Below, piece by piece: positions 25,066-34,170 of a DNA stretch of 64,000 nt (the first letter of the stretch is position 1; the number at the start of each line of letters is the position of its first letter). The position numbers were made by a program, and so were the translations under genes. Source of the stretch: Silvanigrella paludirubra (GTDB lineage: Bacteria > Bdellovibrionota_B > Oligoflexia > Silvanigrellales > Silvanigrellaceae); contig NZ_WFLM01000004.1 in assembly GCF_009208775.1 (NCBI RefSeq), positions 124,001-188,000 on the forward strand. The letters run 5' to 3'. The notes below the pieces were generated by a model. It searched no databases and had not been told where the DNA came from. It saw nothing but the letters and a program-made list of their open reading frames with translations.

Positions 25066-25944
25066 ATGCTGAATATGGAAAGATTAAAGAACAAATTATC
25101 TTTTTCTATCATCATTCCACTTACTATTGCTTTAACAGGATGCCTTAATTCAAATAACAACAGTGCAAATCAAAACTTAGTTTTAAAAGGTTCCGTTGCT
25201 GAATTAAAGGAAACTGTCGTGCTTGACCCCGCTTTTATTCACCGCCAAGAATTGGCTGAGCGGAGTTTTTTTGGTTTTTCCGGAGCACAACACAATCATC
25301 TTAATAATGATCATATAGTAATGAATGAAGATGAAATTGATGAATATATTAGCGAAGATACTAAGGTTTCATTAGACTCAAAAGTGGGTAAGTTTGGAGG
25401 ACTTGAGATCCTTTGGCCTGTAAATGGTAAATTATCCAGTCTTTTTGGAATGCGCACCTTAGGATTTCGCTCTAAAAAAACTCGAAAGAGTAGCAGTAAG
25501 TTAGTTTCAAAAACTCGAATGCACTCAGGAATTGATATTAGCGCTCCCGTAGGAACGCCAATTCACTCTTCTTATGATGGTGTTGTCTTGTTTTCTGGAA
25601 ATAAAAATGGCTACGGAGAATCTGTTATTATTGGTCACAATGCAGAGCACGAAACACTTTATGCACACATGAGTAAAATTGTAGTTAATGATGGTCAATT
25701 TGTGCGAAGTGGCCAGCTTATAGGCTTTGTTGGTAAATCAGGTAGGGTCACAGGAGCTAATTTACATTATGAGACACGTATTTCAGGTGTAGCTTATAAT
25801 CCTCTTGCGTATTTGCCTGCAAGTGGCAATAATAAAATGAAGGTGGGAATGCAAACGCCATCTTTAGCTAGTCAAATCGCTTTTTATCAAAATCTATCTA
25901 AAATGGCATTTGTTTCAGATAAATCAAAAAGTGTTTCCAACTAG
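25066..25944 (+). CDS. M23-family peptidase-like lipoprotein
   Basis: 292 aa with a lipobox (LTGC, Cys near 27), so anchored in the outer or inner membrane. The M23 domain (about 120-250) has zinc ligands in MHSGIDISAPVGTPI, the helper His in LYAHMSK and a last block TGANLHYETR. In active LytM/MepM enzymes that block reads HLH; here the first His is Asn. It may still bind zinc yet be weak or act as a regulator of amidases, as NlpD/EnvC do. A terminator follows. Confidence 0.8.
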   Translation: MLNMERLKNKLSFSIIIPLTIALTGCLNSNNNSANQNLVLKGSVAELKETVVLDPAFIHRQELAERSFFGFSGAQHNHLNNDHIVMNEDEIDEYISEDTKVSLDSKVGKFGGLEILWPVNGKLSSLFGMRTLGFRSKKTRKSSSKLVSKTRMHSGIDISAPVGTPIHSSYDGVVLFSGNKNGYGESVIIGHNAEHETLYAHMSKIVVNDGQFVRSGQLIGFVGKSGRVTGANLHYETRISGVAYNPLAYLPASGNNKMKVGMQTPSLASQIAFYQNLSKMAFVSDKSKSVSN

Positions 25945-25967
25945 AAAACGTATATTTTTACCGAATG

Positions 25968-25999
25968 AGGTACTTGTTTAAATACAGGTACCTTTTTTT
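25968..25999 (+). terminator. Rho-independent terminator
   Basis: AGGTAC (25968-25973) pairs with GTACCT (25988-25993), with an inner TGT/ACA pair after one mismatch, and seven T follow. It ends the M23 gene. Confidence 0.75.
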
Positions 26000-26090
26000 A
26001 TAATTAAAAAATATTAAAATTAGTTGAGAACAGCCATTTAAGGGGGTTATAATATATTCATTATAATCTCTCTTAAAAGGCGGAAAATCT

Positions 26091-27803
26091 ATGTTCATCA
26101 AAAAGAATATTATTTTAAGCATTTTTAATATTTTCTTTTGTTCATTCAGTTTTGCATCTAGCACAGATCAGGTTAAATTTGAAAAAAAGCAGACATACTA
26201 CGAAAGAATGCCAAAATTAAATAAGGGAGGAGTATTACATTTTCAATTATCAAATGATCCTAAAGTAATGAATCCTTTATTAAGTGAAGATTCAGAATCT
26301 AATTCAGTTGAAGGCTATTTATGGATGTCATTATTTAATTTAGATCCCGAAACACTAAATTTTATACCTGCATTAGCAACAGAGTACGTGATATCTGGCG
26401 ATAAAAAAAGTTACACTTTTAAATTAAATGAACTTGCAAAATGGCAAGATGGTACTCCTGTGACATCGGAGGATATAAAATTTACCTTTGATACCCTTAT
26501 GAATCCTAAAACTCATGCGGCAGCGCTGAGGAGTTTTTTTGAGGGTGTTTCTTTAAAGGTGATAGATAATCTTCATTTTACCTTTCACGTTGAGGAACCA
26601 AAGTTTGATACATTGAATTTTCTTACCGCTTTTATCCCAATACAAAAAAAACAATTCGAGCTTTCAAAAGATTTTAATAATGATAAAGGAATTATGAATC
26701 CAATTGGAAATTCTGCTTATGTAATGGAAAAATACTTAAGAAGTCAAAAGATTATTTTTAAGAGAAATAAAAATTGGTGGGCAAAGGATTTGCCAGACTA
26801 TAAAAACAGATTTAATATAGATGAAATTATTTTAGACATTATTCCTGATCCAAATTTAGCATATGAGAAATTTTTAAAAGGTGATATTGATCAAATTTCA
26901 TTCAATGCGGAACAATGGAACAATAAAGTAACTGGAATAGATAAAGAAAAATTCGGCACCACTCCTCAACAAAAGAAAGTGTGGTCGTTAAAAGAAAAAA
27001 ATAAGTTTCCTAAACCTTACACGTTTATAGCTTGGAATTTAAAAAACCCTTTGTTTCAAAATGTAAAAACAAGAACTGCTTTGTCTTACTTAGTTGATTA
27101 CAAAAAAATAAATGATACAGTTTATTATAATTTATATACTCAAAGTACTTCTCCATTTGGTTCCTTTACTGACAATTCAGATCCTGAATTAAGAAAAAAA
27201 GATAAAATTATAACTTTTGATAAAACTAAAGCTTTATCATTATTAAAAGAAGATGGCTGGATGAATGATGGATCAGGGGTTTTATTTAAAGAAATAAACG
27301 GTAAAAAAGTGAATTTTGAATTTACTTTAGATACCAATGCAAATAATCCTGCGCGGCTTAAAATTGCACAAATTGTAAAAGAAACTTATAAAACAGCAGG
27401 AATTAAAGTCAATATTCGAACAACTGAATGGAATTCTTTTTTAGATAATTTAAATAAACGTAATTTTGAATCCCTTATTCTAGGATGGTCTGGAACCTTA
27501 TTTCCAAACGCAAAACAAATTTGGGATTCTAGTTCAGAAAAAAATGAGGGTTCAAACTTTATTAGTTACAATAATCCAAAAGTTGATGAATTAATTAAAA
27601 AATCAAATATTGAATTTAATCAAAGTAAAAGAAATAAAATTATGCAAGAAATAAATAGAATAATTTATCAAGATCAACCTTATACTTTTTTGTCAGAAGT
27701 AAACTTTATTTTAGAAGGATTAAATAGTAAAATTAATTCTCCAAGATGGATATCTACCTATGAATCAGGTGCTGCTAGTGATTTGTTTTATTTAGTTAAA
27801 TAA
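26091..27803 (+). CDS. Peptide ABC transporter substrate-binding protein
   Basis: 570 aa with a signal peptide (IFNIFFCSFSFAS). It follows the SBP_bac_5 (DppA/OppA) layout: GGVLHFQLSNDPKVMNPLL, LATEYVISGDKKSYTFKL, WQDGTPVTSEDIKFTFDTLM and a late ILGWSG. It captures di- or oligopeptides (some members bind other solutes) in the periplasm. The permease gene starts at once, so this is the first gene of a transport operon with GGCGG upstream. Confidence 0.88.
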   Translation: MFIKKNIILSIFNIFFCSFSFASSTDQVKFEKKQTYYERMPKLNKGGVLHFQLSNDPKVMNPLLSEDSESNSVEGYLWMSLFNLDPETLNFIPALATEYVISGDKKSYTFKLNELAKWQDGTPVTSEDIKFTFDTLMNPKTHAAALRSFFEGVSLKVIDNLHFTFHVEEPKFDTLNFLTAFIPIQKKQFELSKDFNNDKGIMNPIGNSAYVMEKYLRSQKIIFKRNKNWWAKDLPDYKNRFNIDEIILDIIPDPNLAYEKFLKGDIDQISFNAEQWNNKVTGIDKEKFGTTPQQKKVWSLKEKNKFPKPYTFIAWNLKNPLFQNVKTRTALSYLVDYKKINDTVYYNLYTQSTSPFGSFTDNSDPELRKKDKIITFDKTKALSLLKEDGWMNDGSGVLFKEINGKKVNFEFTLDTNANNPARLKIAQIVKETYKTAGIKVNIRTTEWNSFLDNLNKRNFESLILGWSGTLFPNAKQIWDSSSEKNEGSNFISYNNPKVDELIKKSNIEFNQSKRNKIMQEINRIIYQDQPYTFLSEVNFILEGLNSKINSPRWISTYESGAASDLFYLVK

Positions 27804-27813
27804 GTTGGGAAAT

Positions 27814-28848
27814 ATGAGAAAATACTTTATTCGAAGATTTCTTGCAATTATTCCTATGTTTTTTTTAATGACAGCATCGTATTTTTGTATTCAAAATTAT
27901 TTACCTGGGGGTCCTGTTCAAGAGGCAATAGCACGTATTCGAGGAATGGGTGGTGAAGGAGGTTCTACAAAAAGTACAAGTATGGGACCAGAAGATATTA
28001 AAAAACTCACTCATGAATTAGAAGTACAATATGGGTTAGATAAACCAGCATTAACACGTTACTTTATTTGGGTTAAAAATATTTTATCTTTAAATTTTGG
28101 TGATTCACTTACTACAAGAGCTCCCGCAATAGATCAAATTATCGAACGACTTCCTATTTCTTTGTCATTTGGAATACCGGGATTTTTTTTAACTTATTTA
28201 ATTGCAATTCCATTGGGCGTCGTTATGGCCTTAAAAGAAGGCTCTAAATTTGACACCATTTCATCTTTTATTTTATTTATTACTTATAGTATTCCAGCTC
28301 TTGTTTTTGCTGTAATTTTTTTACTTATATTTTGTACAGACCGATTTTTACCATTTGGAGCTCTGTTTCCTCTGGGGGGATGGAGATCAGATAATTATGA
28401 AGATTTATCTTTTATATTAAAATTTGTTGATTTAATAAAACATATGTTTCTTCCTGTTCTGGCATCTGTCATTGGTAATTTTACAATTTTTGCGATGTTG
28501 CAAAAAGATAGTATGCTTGAAGTTATTCGATCGGATTATATTCGAACTGCAAAAGCAAAAGGTTTAAGCGATAATGTGATTGTATTTAAACACGCATTAC
28601 GTAATGCTTTATTGCCTCTTATGGTTGGTTTTGGCGCTGTTTTGGGTACTTTTTTAGGTGGTTCTATTATTATAGAACCTATATTTGGACTTCCCGGCAT
28701 TGGAGTTTTAAGTCTGCAATCTCTCGCTTCACGAGATTTTAATGTTGTTATGGCTATAGTTGTATTGCAATCTTTGGCTATTTTATTTGGTCAAATATTA
28801 AATGATATTGTATATGTAATAGTTGATCCACGTATTGAATATAAATAA
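27814..28848 (+). CDS. DppB/OppB-type permease
   Basis: 344 aa from ATG 27814, which gives the usual start MRKYFIRRFLAIIP (TTG 27805 is the alternative). Six membrane helices, the long periplasmic loop with AIARIRG and LEVQYGLDKP, and the EAA loop (DYIRTAKAKGLSDNVIVFKHALRNA, quoted in part) match the B subunit of peptide importers. It pairs with the C subunit 12 bp downstream. Confidence 0.9.
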   Translation: MRKYFIRRFLAIIPMFFLMTASYFCIQNYLPGGPVQEAIARIRGMGGEGGSTKSTSMGPEDIKKLTHELEVQYGLDKPALTRYFIWVKNILSLNFGDSLTTRAPAIDQIIERLPISLSFGIPGFFLTYLIAIPLGVVMALKEGSKFDTISSFILFITYSIPALVFAVIFLLIFCTDRFLPFGALFPLGGWRSDNYEDLSFILKFVDLIKHMFLPVLASVIGNFTIFAMLQKDSMLEVIRSDYIRTAKAKGLSDNVIVFKHALRNALLPLMVGFGAVLGTFLGGSIIIEPIFGLPGIGVLSLQSLASRDFNVVMAIVVLQSLAILFGQILNDIVYVIVDPRIEYK

Positions 28849-28860
28849 AAATGGAATTTT

Positions 28861-29913
28861 ATGACATCAATTATGAAAAGAAAATGGAAAACATTTTTCT
28901 CTCAAAAAAAAGCAATTCTTGGATTGATTGTCTTTATAATTATATTATTTGCAGCTATTTTTGCAAATTTTATATCAAATAATAAACCTATATTATTAAT
29001 TCGGTCTGAAATAAATAATGAAAATCATAAAATAAATATTTTTAGAAGCAAATTATATTTTCCTGTTTTCATAAATTATCAGCCTCAGGACTTTCATATT
29101 TTAGATTCCTTTATTGTTGATTACAAAATTTTAGAGGATAATGATAAAAAAAATAATATAAAAACATTTTCTATTTATCCTTTGAATAAATGGGATGCAG
29201 AAGAACAATCCGATTCAAGTTTAAGTCCTCCATCAGCTATTCATTGGCTTGGCACAGATAATTTGGGTAGGGATATTTTTGCAAGACTAATTTATGGAGT
29301 TCGAATTTCATTAGGATTTTCTATTGTTTTATGGATTATTTCTTATTTTTTAGGAACATGTATTGGCGCTTTACAAGGATATTTTTTGGGAATTTTTGAT
29401 TTTGTTTTAGAGCGATTTAAAGAGTTAACAGCAATTATTCCTATGTTAACATTAGTAATTCTGGTAACAGCAATTACAAAAAGCCAATCTTTTTGGATTA
29501 TTCTTTTTTTAGTTTTGATATTTGGATGGATGGGAATTGCAAGTCAAATTAGAGCAAATGTTTTATCTATTCGTAAACGTGAATTTTGTGAGGCATCAAT
29601 TGCTTTAGGCGGTTCACACTTTCGAGTTTTATTAAAACATATTTTGCCCAATTCATTAACTCCTTTAATAACATTAAGCCCATTTGCAATTGAGGGAGGC
29701 GTTTCTTTACTCGCTGCCTTAGATTATTTAGGTTTTGGATTACCGCCTCCAACACCAAGTTTAGGGGAGCTTATGTCTCAAGGAAGGGATAATATTCAAA
29801 ATGCTCCATGGCTTTTAATTTCACCTGTAGTTACAATTCTTCTTATTTTAATTTCAGTTAGTTTAATTGGTCAGGCTTTGAGAAAAACATTTGATCCAAA
29901 AGTAAATGGATAA
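28861..29913 (+). CDS. DppC/OppC-type permease
   Basis: 350 aa. The N-terminal helix (ILGLIVFIIILFAAIFANFI), an unusually long periplasmic insert, then HWLGTDNLGRDIFARLIYGVR (HWLGTD is the family landmark) and the EAA loop EASIALGGSHFRVLLKHILP identify the C subunit. The ATPase genes (DppD/F) are not in this operon and must be encoded elsewhere. Confidence 0.9.
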   Translation: MTSIMKRKWKTFFSQKKAILGLIVFIIILFAAIFANFISNNKPILLIRSEINNENHKINIFRSKLYFPVFINYQPQDFHILDSFIVDYKILEDNDKKNNIKTFSIYPLNKWDAEEQSDSSLSPPSAIHWLGTDNLGRDIFARLIYGVRISLGFSIVLWIISYFLGTCIGALQGYFLGIFDFVLERFKELTAIIPMLTLVILVTAITKSQSFWIILFLVLIFGWMGIASQIRANVLSIRKREFCEASIALGGSHFRVLLKHILPNSLTPLITLSPFAIEGGVSLLAALDYLGFGLPPPTPSLGELMSQGRDNIQNAPWLLISPVVTILLILISVSLIGQALRKTFDPKVNG

Positions 29914-29928
29914 AAAGGGGATAATAAA

Positions 29929-30924
29929 ATGATAAAAAAATTTAAGATAAAAAATTTTTATAAATTATTTATTTGCTATATTGGATATCCTGTTTTTGGA
30001 GTTTATTCTTTAAATTCTTTTGCTATTGAAAATAACTTAAAAATAATAATTCCTGCTGAAAAAAATGGAGGAAATGACTATATAGCAAGAAAGATAGGAG
30101 AGTTTTTAAACGATGAAAAAATAATAAAAAAAATTCAGTATGAAAATATTTCAGGCATAGGAGCTAGTAAAGGTATTGAAGAATTTTTAAAAATGAATGC
30201 GAATGAAAATGGTTTTTTAATTGCTTCTTTGGGTGCTCATGTAAATGATCTTCAAGGAAATTTGTCTCAGGATAAAGATTTGTTAAAAAAATTGACTCCA
30301 CTTGCAATCATATCTGAAGATTATCCCATTATAGCAGTAAATAGAAGTAGTTCATTTAAAAATGAAGAAGAATTAATGCAAGAATTTAAAAAAAATAAAG
30401 ACAAGTTTAAAGTCTACGGGGGGTCTAAAGAAAAAGGAATCGATCATATAAATTTTTTGTTAACGGCAAAAAAGTATGATTTGAAATCTTCTGAAGTTCA
30501 ATATGTTGAATCTAATGGAGGGGGAAAGGCGTTCGATAAATTTTTGCAAGATGAAAACGGGATATTAAGTACAAGTTTTTCTGAAAATATAAAAAATATT
30601 GTAGATAAAAAAATTAAAATTTTAGCAATTTGTTCTGATAAACGCTTAAAAGAATGTCCTAATGCTCCTACATTTAAAGAATTAGGTATTTCTAATTGTT
30701 TAATGAATTATCGAATTATTTATATTAATTCAAAATCATCTCCCGAAAAAATAAAGTTTTATAATAATATTATAGATAAATTATTTACCAATTTAAATTG
30801 GTTATATTTTTCAAAAGATAATCATATTATAAATATAAATGTTAAGAGTAAAGATATCCAAAATTTTATAGAACAAAAAAGAGATAATATTCAAAAAATA
30901 ATATTTTCTTTAAATGAAAAGTGA
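29929..30924 (+). CDS. TctC/BUG-like periplasmic binding protein
   Basis: 331 aa with a signal peptide ending near NSFA-IENN. The domain has KIIIPAEKNGGNDYIARKIG, ASLGAHVND, KLTPLAIISEDYPIIAVN and APTFKELGI, the pattern of tripartite tricarboxylate-type (Bug) receptors, which bind carboxylates or amino-acid-like ligands. No TctA/B membrane genes adjoin. It is in line after dppC (15-bp gap), so it may share the operon by position only. Confidence 0.72.
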   Translation: MIKKFKIKNFYKLFICYIGYPVFGVYSLNSFAIENNLKIIIPAEKNGGNDYIARKIGEFLNDEKIIKKIQYENISGIGASKGIEEFLKMNANENGFLIASLGAHVNDLQGNLSQDKDLLKKLTPLAIISEDYPIIAVNRSSSFKNEEELMQEFKKNKDKFKVYGGSKEKGIDHINFLLTAKKYDLKSSEVQYVESNGGGKAFDKFLQDENGILSTSFSENIKNIVDKKIKILAICSDKRLKECPNAPTFKELGISNCLMNYRIIYINSKSSPEKIKFYNNIIDKLFTNLNWLYFSKDNHIININVKSKDIQNFIEQKRDNIQKIIFSLNEK

Positions 30925-30933
30925 GTTGTTGTA

Positions 30934-31716
30934 TTGAAAAAAGTAATTAATTTAATTTCTCATTATAATGAGGGTAAAGATTTTTCTGCAGATTTTATAA
31001 AAACCTTAGATAATTCTATAAGTATTAAAATAGGTAAAAATGAAAATCAATCTGAGTTGATGCACAGTGAAAGTGGGGCTTTTTCAGAGACCATATATAT
31101 TTACCTACCAGTTCTTGAAAGCATAGTAAAAAATAACTTAAAGCCCATTTTTTTATCTATAGGACTTGGTGCTGGTTATATAGAAATTATGATTGTTGCT
31201 TATTTAATGAAAAATTTATATTTAAAAAATAATATAAATGAATTTTGCATAGAATCTTTTGAGGGTGAAGCCAGATTAATTCATTTTTTTAGGTCTTATT
31301 TTTTAGAAAAAGAAATTCCTTTACCATTCAAAAATTGTTATGAAAATATTCTTGAATTGAGCAGTAATTATTTTGAGCTTGATAAAAATATATTAAAGTT
31401 GGAAATTAAAAATCTTATTATGGCAAACAAAATTAATTTCAATCAAAAGTTTTTAAATTCAACAATTCTTAAAATACCAGTCTATGGAATTTTTTTTGAT
31501 GCCTTTAGTTCAAATTCATCTCCTGAACTTTGGGAAGAAAATTTAATTCAGAATATTTTGAGTACAAAAAACGCAGAAAATAAATGTATATTTGCAACTT
31601 ATGCATCTAAAAATATATTAAAAAAAATCCTAAAATTAAATAAGTTTCTTATTCATAAAAAAAAGGGATTTTCTGGAAAAAGAGAGTGTATTTATGCAGA
31701 AAGAAATTTAATATAA
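30934..31716 (+). CDS. MnmD/MnmC N-domain-like methyltransferase
   Basis: 260 aa starting at TTG 30934. The sequence has SGAFSETIYIYLPVLES, a SAM loop FLSIGLGAGYIEIM, an acidic motif CIESFEGE and FFDAFSSNSSPELWEENL, which match the DUF752/MnmC methyltransferase that makes mnm5U in tRNA wobble positions ('F.E.ly......S..FG.G...E', 'DaFsP...PelW'). It lacks the MnmC oxidase domain. Some genomes carry such stand-alone MnmD. Substrate is inferred. Confidence 0.72.
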   Translation: MKKVINLISHYNEGKDFSADFIKTLDNSISIKIGKNENQSELMHSESGAFSETIYIYLPVLESIVKNNLKPIFLSIGLGAGYIEIMIVAYLMKNLYLKNNINEFCIESFEGEARLIHFFRSYFLEKEIPLPFKNCYENILELSSNYFELDKNILKLEIKNLIMANKINFNQKFLNSTILKIPVYGIFFDAFSSNSSPELWEENLIQNILSTKNAENKCIFATYASKNILKKILKLNKFLIHKKKGFSGKRECIYAERNLI

Positions 31717-31726
31717 AAAATTTAAA

Positions 31727-32137
31727 TTAATCAAAATATTTTTCTTGTAATATCCCTTTATCATGCCAACCCCAAAATCCTGGCTCAATCTCAATTTCAA
31801 ACGGTTTATCGTTTATGACATATGCGAAACGATACCAATTAGAATACCAAGAATCTGCTGCTTGAATATAATCATTAGGTCCACAAAACTGTTTTATTCT
31901 TTCAATTTCTTCTTCTGTTGTTATAAAAAAATACTTTGGAGCGTAATCAATTTTTTTTTCTTTATGTAATTTCCAATAACCAGTTACTTCAACTCTTTTT
32001 CCAGAAGGATCTTTTGCCCAGCGCCATATTTTATAATTTTGTGAACTTGTACAGGCAACATTTGTTTTTGTTTGCGAATAAGAAATATTTGTATAAGAAA
32101 TTAAAGATACTAATGAAAATATTTTTAGTATATTCAT
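31727..32137 (-). CDS. Small secreted Trp-rich protein (WRW family)
   Basis: 136 aa, signal peptide ending near YS-QTKT. Mature motifs in order: VACTSS, YKIWRWAK, VTGYWKLH, APKYFFITTEEEIERIKQFCG, DYIQAADSWYSNWYRFAYV, FGWH-like end. It shares motif order and spacing with the protein at 2302-2733. Two cysteines suggest one disulfide. It lies 42 bp after the small secreted peptide gene on the same strand, at the end of the toxin-side genes. Function unknown. Confidence 0.7.
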   Translation of the reverse strand: MNILKIFSLVSLISYTNISYSQTKTNVACTSSQNYKIWRWAKDPSGKRVEVTGYWKLHKEKKIDYAPKYFFITTEEEIERIKQFCGPNDYIQAADSWYSNWYRFAYVINDKPFEIEIEPGFWGWHDKGILQEKYFD

Positions 32138-32179
32138 ATTTTAATACCTCAATATATAAATATATTTATTTTTCCAATA

Positions 32180-32344
32180 TCAAAAAAAATGATAATAATT
32201 ATGAATGGAAAGATAAGGAGGTGGTTGATAAATGCTGCAGACTTTAATATTTTTATTTTTGCATTTAGTATATACATTAGATGCATAACTAGTAAAGCCT
32301 ACTAAATTTAATGCTAATAGAATAAAGCAAATTGTTTTTTTCAT
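32180..32344 (-). CDS. 54-aa secreted Cys-containing peptide
   Basis: ATG 32344 has AGAGG 6 nt upstream and opens a clear Sec signal peptide (MKKTICFILLALNLVGFTSYA). The mature part of about 33 residues begins SNVYTKCKNKNIKVCS and ends with a PPP-containing, Tyr/His-rich tail. The two mature Cys are eight residues apart and could form a loop. It lies 110 bp downstream of the toxin gene on the same strand. No family recognised; a small toxin, bacteriocin or adhesin accessory is possible. Confidence 0.65.
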   Translation of the reverse strand: MKKTICFILLALNLVGFTSYASNVYTKCKNKNIKVCSIYQPPPYLSIHNYYHFF

Positions 32345-32454
32345 ATTAACCTCTATTTATTTTTAATTCATTATTTTTAATTGACTCTTTTTTCTAATAC
32401 GAAATTATAAAAATGTCAATGAAATAGTGAATGCCTTAAATAGATTGATTTATT

Positions 32455-34116
32455 TTATTGCGAATTATTTAAATTTTTTCTTATATAAGCTTGCTCACAG
32501 CTTTTCCAAAATTGAGATCTATTTTGTTGCCAAATAGAAATATTTGAAGAAATAAAATTATAAATATCTGTGGAATGATTTTTAAGAGCTAATGAATATT
32601 GTTGTTCTTTCAAAGGAATATGGCTCACTGCTTGTATTAAATCATCTACAGAGGGTTCTTTAATTGAACTTAAATAAATTTTAGGCAAAAGAAAGGAAGG
32701 GTCATTTGAATGTCCCATATTTTCTAATTGAAAACCTGGTACGATGCATCCTACCATTCCACGATTATCATTACTCATTGAAGTGCCATACATATCGACA
32801 AGCAAATGTCCGGGAATACTACACATCGCATTAATTGGTCTTGTTGCACTGCAGCCGCCAGCTAAAGGCTCTTTTTTGCCACTCTTATGAACTAAACGCA
32901 AAGAATAAATAGATGTGTCATTACGTGCCCAAAACTCTGTAATAGGGCCTCCATTTTCTATTGAGCAATCAATGTAAATATTTCCACCAGCTGGATTATA
33001 AGTACCGAAATAATCGTCGTCAAAACCAGGAGTACGTCTTGTATAACCAGTTACACCGCCGTCATAACCATCATCATCACTCCATTTGTTTCCACCTGAA
33101 TAAAGACTAAAACTTGAAGGTGGTACCAAATGATCACTTCTGCCTTGAGGAATTTCTTCAATTTTAAATCCATTATCATTCCCTCCAAAAGGACCACAAT
33201 AAAGAACTCGAGTTAAGTTAACAGTAACTTTACTTGGGTATTTTATAGGATCAAAATAGGGATAAATTTCTCGGAAATCGAGAGCTGCTAGCTGATATTT
33301 ACGATAACAATCATTCTTGATGCGAAAATATTTAACACCATAAAAGTCATTTTGAGCTTCGGTTTCAGCTTGAGCATTCGCTTTGGCTTGAATTGCTTTA
33401 TAAGTTGAATCAATATAATCACAATATTCTTTTATAAAATTTGATATGTCATCAATGTATAATTGTTTTGTATTAGGTTTCCAGGCCATTTTATCTGAGT
33501 TTAGAATGCCATCTCTTAATAATGTTAAGTGTAATATAGCATAAATTGAATAAAGAGGGAGGAGTGATTCTTCGTGACCCTTACTTGAAAAATGAGGAAG
33601 TTGAGCTCTAAATTGGATATCACAAGATACAAAATTTTCAGAAATAAATGCAGGGTCATCACTAATTTTAATAGCATTGTTATATGCCTTTAATATATTT
33701 CCAAGACCTGTTAGATCCTCTTTTACAAGCTGATATACCTCTTCATCAATTTTTTGATCCACTAATTTTTCAACTTTTTCCTTTATTTCATCCCAAACAT
33801 CTTTTGATGATTCTGGCCAAAAGAAACCTATTAAAAGTGATATAAAACCACCAATTTCAGGAATCTCGCCAATACCAAAAAGAATTGTTGCTCTAAGATC
33901 ATTTAAAAGATCATTTTGATCTATATCTAGATATGTATTTTTTGAAATTTGATTAGAATTTATAAATGAGTTAGCGAATGTTCTTTTATGAATTATCATA
34001 CAACTAGCTATAGCAATTGCAGAGCTTTTTAATAATAATCGGCGTTTTTTTGATGAGTTTGATGTCTTGTTAAAATCATTAGGTAACAATTTGTTTGTTT
34101 CAGGAAAATTTGTCAT
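32455..34116 (-). CDS. Delta-endotoxin (Cry-like) pore-forming toxin, Tat signal
   Basis: 553 aa. Residues 23-48 form a twin-arginine signal: KKRRLLLKSS, a hydrophobic stretch, then a basic c-region ending RTFA. Residues about 70-300 match the seven-helix pore-forming domain of Cry proteins: GFISLLIGFFWP, VEKLVDQKI, LTGLGN..KAYNNA, the hallmark YAILHLTLLRDG (193-203) and LDFREIYPYFD (279-289) with YP..VTVNLTRVLY at the domain I/II border. Residues about 305-450 are Gly/Asp-rich and beta-like, perhaps a prism (jacalin-like) lectin; the tail is helical. It is shorter than the usual 600-residue toxin core. Cry toxins normally have no signal peptide. It is 54 bp downstream of tatA on the same strand. 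Confidence 0.85.
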   Translation of the reverse strand: MTNFPETNKLLPNDFNKTSNSSKKRRLLLKSSAIAIASCMIIHKRTFANSFINSNQISKNTYLDIDQNDLLNDLRATILFGIGEIPEIGGFISLLIGFFWPESSKDVWDEIKEKVEKLVDQKIDEEVYQLVKEDLTGLGNILKAYNNAIKISDDPAFISENFVSCDIQFRAQLPHFSSKGHEESLLPLYSIYAILHLTLLRDGILNSDKMAWKPNTKQLYIDDISNFIKEYCDYIDSTYKAIQAKANAQAETEAQNDFYGVKYFRIKNDCYRKYQLAALDFREIYPYFDPIKYPSKVTVNLTRVLYCGPFGGNDNGFKIEEIPQGRSDHLVPPSSFSLYSGGNKWSDDDGYDGGVTGYTRRTPGFDDDYFGTYNPAGGNIYIDCSIENGGPITEFWARNDTSIYSLRLVHKSGKKEPLAGGCSATRPINAMCSIPGHLLVDMYGTSMSNDNRGMVGCIVPGFQLENMGHSNDPSFLLPKIYLSSIKEPSVDDLIQAVSHIPLKEQQYSLALKNHSTDIYNFISSNISIWQQNRSQFWKSCEQAYIRKNLNNSQ

Positions 34117-34170
34117 TTTTTTATCTCTTATATTAGAAATTAATTAAATATAAAAATTTAAACAAAAAAA

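Noticed and set aside
28848..28863. The string AATGGAATTTTATG shared by the two GTP cyclohydrolase II starts and dppC
   Set aside because: It is a GGAA ribosome site in AT-rich context; no further similarity on either side, so no common regulator is implied.
31936..32247. 103-codon plus-strand ORF over the small secreted genes
   Set aside because: It is antisense to two genes with signal peptides and good ribosome sites; residue mix is Phe/Leu/Tyr-rich as expected for an antisense frame.
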